This document shows, piece by piece, positions 61,182 through 64,000 of a stretch of 64,000 nucleotides of DNA. Made by a program: the position numbers and the translations under genes. The notes below the pieces were generated by a model. It had not been told where the DNA came from, did no database searches, and worked only from the letters and a program-made list of their open reading frames with translations. Position 1 is the stretch's first letter. Every line of letters starts with the position of its first letter. Source of the DNA: CAVQFB01 sp963711675 (GTDB taxonomy: Bacteria; Acidobacteriota; Terriglobia; Terriglobales; Acidobacteriaceae); the NCBI GenBank assembly GCA_963711675.1, contig CAVQFB010000018.1, positions 23,986-87,985 on the forward strand. The letters are read 5' to 3'.

Positions 61182-63938
61182 ATGGCTCTGGCTTCTGGCA
61201 CGAAACTCGGCCCCTACGAAATTCAATCTCCGCTCGGCGCCGGTGGCATGGGCGAGGTATATCGCGCCAGGGACACGCGCCTGGATCGAGTCGTAGCGAT
61301 CAAAGTTCTGGCTTCCCATCTCTCTTCTTCACCCGAACTGAAGCAGCGCATGGAGCGCGAAGCGCGAGCGATCTCTTCGTTGAACCATCCGCACATCTGC
61401 CATCTCTACGACATCGGTTCGCAGGACGGCACCGATTATCTGGTGATGGAGTTTCTGGACGGGGAGACTCTGGCGGAACGGCTTCGCAAGAGTGCGATGC
61501 CGCTGGCCGAAACACTCAAGATCGGAATCGCGATTGCCGAGGCGCTGGCATTCGCGCACCGGCAGGGGATTGTGCATCGCGATCTGAAGCCGGGGAACAT
61601 CATGTTGACCAGCACAGCGGCGCGAAACTGATGGACTTCGGTCTGGCGAAATCTGCGGCTGGCAGGTTCTGATGCGGCGGCATCAAACGCGCCGCTGTTG
61701 TCGGCGGCCGCGGACGATGAGTGAAGCGAGCCCGCATGTCTCCACTGACGACGGCTGGTGCGATCGTCGGCACGATTCAGTACATGTCGCCGGAGCAGGT
61801 GGAAGGAAAAGAGATAGATGGGCGCAGCGACATCTTTTCGTTGGGCGCGGTGCTGTACGAAATGGTGACTGGCAAACGCGCTTTCGAGGGGAAGAGCCAG
61901 TTGAGCGTGGCGAGCGCGATCCTGGAGAAAGAGCCAGACCCAGTCAGCAGTCTGAAGCCGATGACCCCGGCGGCATTGGATCGAACCATTCGGAAATGCC
62001 TGGCGAAAAAGCCCGACGAACGATGGCAGAGTGCGAGCGACCTGGCAACCCAGTTGAGTTGGATGATGGATGCGAGCGGGTCAGCCGCTGCAGGCAGGCA
62101 GTGCAGGGTCGAGCACCGAAGCAATTCTCGAAAGTTATTTGGCTGCTGAGCGGGGTGATGGCGCTGCTGATCCTTGGCGTGGGATGGGCGTGGATGAATC
62201 GCGCGGAGCGACCGCGCCGAAGCGGGTGATGCGGTTCAGCATCGGGTTGCCGGAAGGAGATTCGCTGGGCGGAACGTGGTACTGGTATCCTAGCCTGGCG
62301 ATTTCCGACGATGGATCACAGATCGCGTACGTCGCGCATCGCGGAGGCGAATCTCGGATTTACGTGCGCGCGATCGGCGAGTCGACGGCGCGTGAGGTTC
62401 CCGGGACCGAGCGAGCGGACATGCCGTTCTTTTCTCCCGATGGGCAATGGCTGGGAATCTACTCCGGCGGAAAGATCAAGAAAGTGCCGCTGGCCGGAGG
62501 GCCGACGGTGACGATTGCCAAGACCGCGTTCAAGGGAGGCACATGGGCGCCGGACGACACCATTTATTTCGGGAACGGCGCTGGACTGATGAAGGTCGCG
62601 GCTAGCGGAGGCGAGCCTCAGAAGGTAACCACGCTCGACGTCAAGCGGGGCGAGAGACGGATCAAGTCTTTCCGGAGGTGTTGCCGGGAGGGAAAGCGCT
62701 GCTGTTCACGGTGCGGAACATGGAACAGCCGTCGTTTGACGCGGCGGATATCGCGGCGGTCAACCTGGCGACCGGGGAGCGAAAGATCCTGGTGAAGCAA
62801 GGAACCGACCCGCACTACGTTTCGAGTGGACACCTGCTGTTTATGCGGGCGGGAGTGCTGATGGCGGTCCCGTTTGACGCGGAGAAACTGGAGACCAAGG
62901 GAGCGGCGGTGCCGGTGGCGGAAAAGATCCTGGAGAATCCGCGCATCGGAGCGGGGCAGTACGCGATCTCGAAGGATGGATTGCTGGTGTACATCCCGGG
63001 CGGTGTTACCTATGGGGAGCACGAACTGGTGTTCGTGGACAAGGCGGGGAACGCGAAGCCGCTGACGGCGAACAAGCGGCCCTATGAGGATTTCACGATA
63101 TCGCCGGACGGAAAATATATTGCGGCGACGATTGAAGGGCCGGTAACCAATACGTGGGTTCACGACATCGCGCGGGACACGGAGACGCGATTCAATTTCG
63201 GAGTTGAGAACCGCGACCCGGCTTGGTCGGCGGACGGAAAACACATTGCGTATAGCGGATACAAAGATGGGAAGTACGCCGTGTTCTGGAAGCCGCTGGA
63301 TGGAAGTGCGCCGGAAGAGGCGCTGATCTGGTAGCGACAAGAACGTGGATGCGTGGTTCTTCTCGCCGGATGGAGGCACGCTGCTGTATGCGGTATACCA
63401 GTCGGCGAGCGAGCAGAACATAGGAGTCTTGCCGCTGCATGACCGGGAACATCCGCGAATGATCTTTCCCGCAGAGTACAACGTGGAGTGGGCGATCTTG
63501 TCGCCGGACGGAAAATGGATTGCCTTCGACTCGGACGAATCAGGGAAACCAGAGGTGTACGTTGCGCCGTATCCGGCGATGGCGCCGCGCGAGAGAATTT
63601 CGACCGACGGAGGGCTGCATCCGCTGTGGTCGCCGGACGGGCGGGAGCTTTACTACCGGACGGGGGCAAGCCCGGAGGAACTGGAGCAGCGAGCCCTGGC
63701 GCAGAAGACCCGGGTGATGGCGGTGTCGATTGAGACCAAGCCAGCGTTCAAGGCGGGTCAACCCCGGATGCTGTTTGAGGGGCCGTACTTCGAGAGCGGC
63801 CACGACATTGCAGTCACGCCGGACGGGAAAGGATTCATTCTGATCAGGGAAACCGATACGCAGACCGGGCCGAAGGAGATCGAAGTCGTGGTGAATTGGC
63901 CGGAGGAATTGAAACAGCGGGTGCAGGTGCGGAAGTGA
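61182..63938 (+). pseudogene. Ser/Thr kinase with PD40 propeller, about nine apparent frameshifts
   Basis: A paralogue of the kinase at 8400, spread over three frames. Kinase part: GAGGMGEVYRARD, VAIKVL, HRDLKPGN (His at about 132), then after a shift near 61612 DFGLAKS, then shifts near 61668, 61732 and 61742, then GTIQYMSPEQVEGKEIDGRSD. Another shift near 62100 and one near 62130 lead to a membrane helix (VIWLLSGVMALLILGVGWAW), one near 62210 to VMRFSIGLPEGDS, one near 62660 to FPEVLPGGKALLF, and one near 63328 to NVDAWFFSPDGG. Every segment between shifts is clean coding sequence with conserved kinase and propeller motifs, ending QRVQVRK at 63938. Clustered sequencing errors or very recent decay. 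Confidence 0.85.
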
Positions 63939-63972
63939 TCGTGAGCCCGTGAAACGAGAAGAGAACTTTTGT

Positions 63973-64000
63973 TGGTCGGGGCGCGCGGATTTGAACCTAC
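63973..64000 (-). tRNA. Possible 3' end of tRNA-Pro, cut by the window edge
   Basis: On the minus strand the last bases read a T-loop TTCAAAT, then an acceptor strand CGCCCCG, discriminator A and CCA. This matches the 3' end of bacterial tRNA-Pro. However, only two of five T-stem pairs form (GTAGG opposite CCGCG). So it may be a damaged copy, a tRNA-derived remnant, or affected by the same errors as the neighbouring kinase. Confidence 0.45.

Overview
The window looks like chromosomal DNA of a member of the Acidobacteriota (Terriglobia/Koribacter-like). This is an inference from gene content: a very large Oar-type TonB-dependent receptor with a carboxypeptidase-regulatory domain, two Ser/Thr kinases fused to PD40-type beta-propellers, a VWFA-related secreted protein, many overlapping GC-rich reading frames, and dispersed palindromic and GTCATCCTGAGCG-type repeats. 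No phage, insertion sequence, CRISPR array or rRNA was seen. A possible proline-type tRNA end touches the right edge.

Layout. 0-5.3 kb: end of a frameshifted GH13 alpha-glucosidase, a BNR/Asp-box lipoprotein, an NTF2-like protein, a CpaE/TadZ-like ATPase and a PilZ protein. 5.6-11.1 kb: an MFS exporter, a ClpP-fold serine dehydrogenase-type proteinase, and a Ser/Thr kinase. 11.4-20.4 kb (minus strand): an alpha/beta hydrolase, an SH3-TonB protein, a complete korDABG 2-oxoacid:ferredoxin oxidoreductase operon, and a glycine-betaine-type ABC transporter translationally coupled to a SagB-type nitroreductase. 20.5-26.0 kb (minus): a compact, overlapping coenzyme F420 operon in the order cofG-cofD-cofC-cofE-cofH-fno.

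26.2-44.8 kb (plus): divergent from the F420 operon is a long co-directional cluster. It holds a GntR/FCD regulator, the Oar-type receptor, a flavin reductase with a luciferase-like oxidoreductase, two membrane proteins built from one repeated four-helix module, a three-subunit molybdenum hydroxylase with CoxG, two ketopantoate-reductase-like dehydrogenases, two M24 proteins, one M20 protein and a Mer-like (probably F420-dependent) oxidoreductase. Two minus-strand genes, a DRE-TIM acyltransferase/lyase and a fumarylacetoacetate-hydrolase-family enzyme, converge on its end. I read this as an undescribed regulated uptake-and-catabolism (or modification) system that uses F420 made next door. Several of its hydrolase-fold proteins seem to have lost canonical metal ligands, and the repeated membrane module is not one I recognise.

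47-64 kb: an M15 peptidase, msrB, a bactofilin, an ABC-F ATPase, a NUDIX hydrolase, then a gene-poor stretch (51.7-56.3 kb) where degenerate direct repeats lie between genes. After that come a VWFA-related protein, a lower-GC membrane protein, a small secreted protein, an amidohydrolase, a cytochrome c, an outer-membrane barrel protein and a heavily frameshifted Ser/Thr kinase. Apparent single-base frameshifts occur in five genes and pile up at both ends of the window, so sequence error must be separated from real gene decay.
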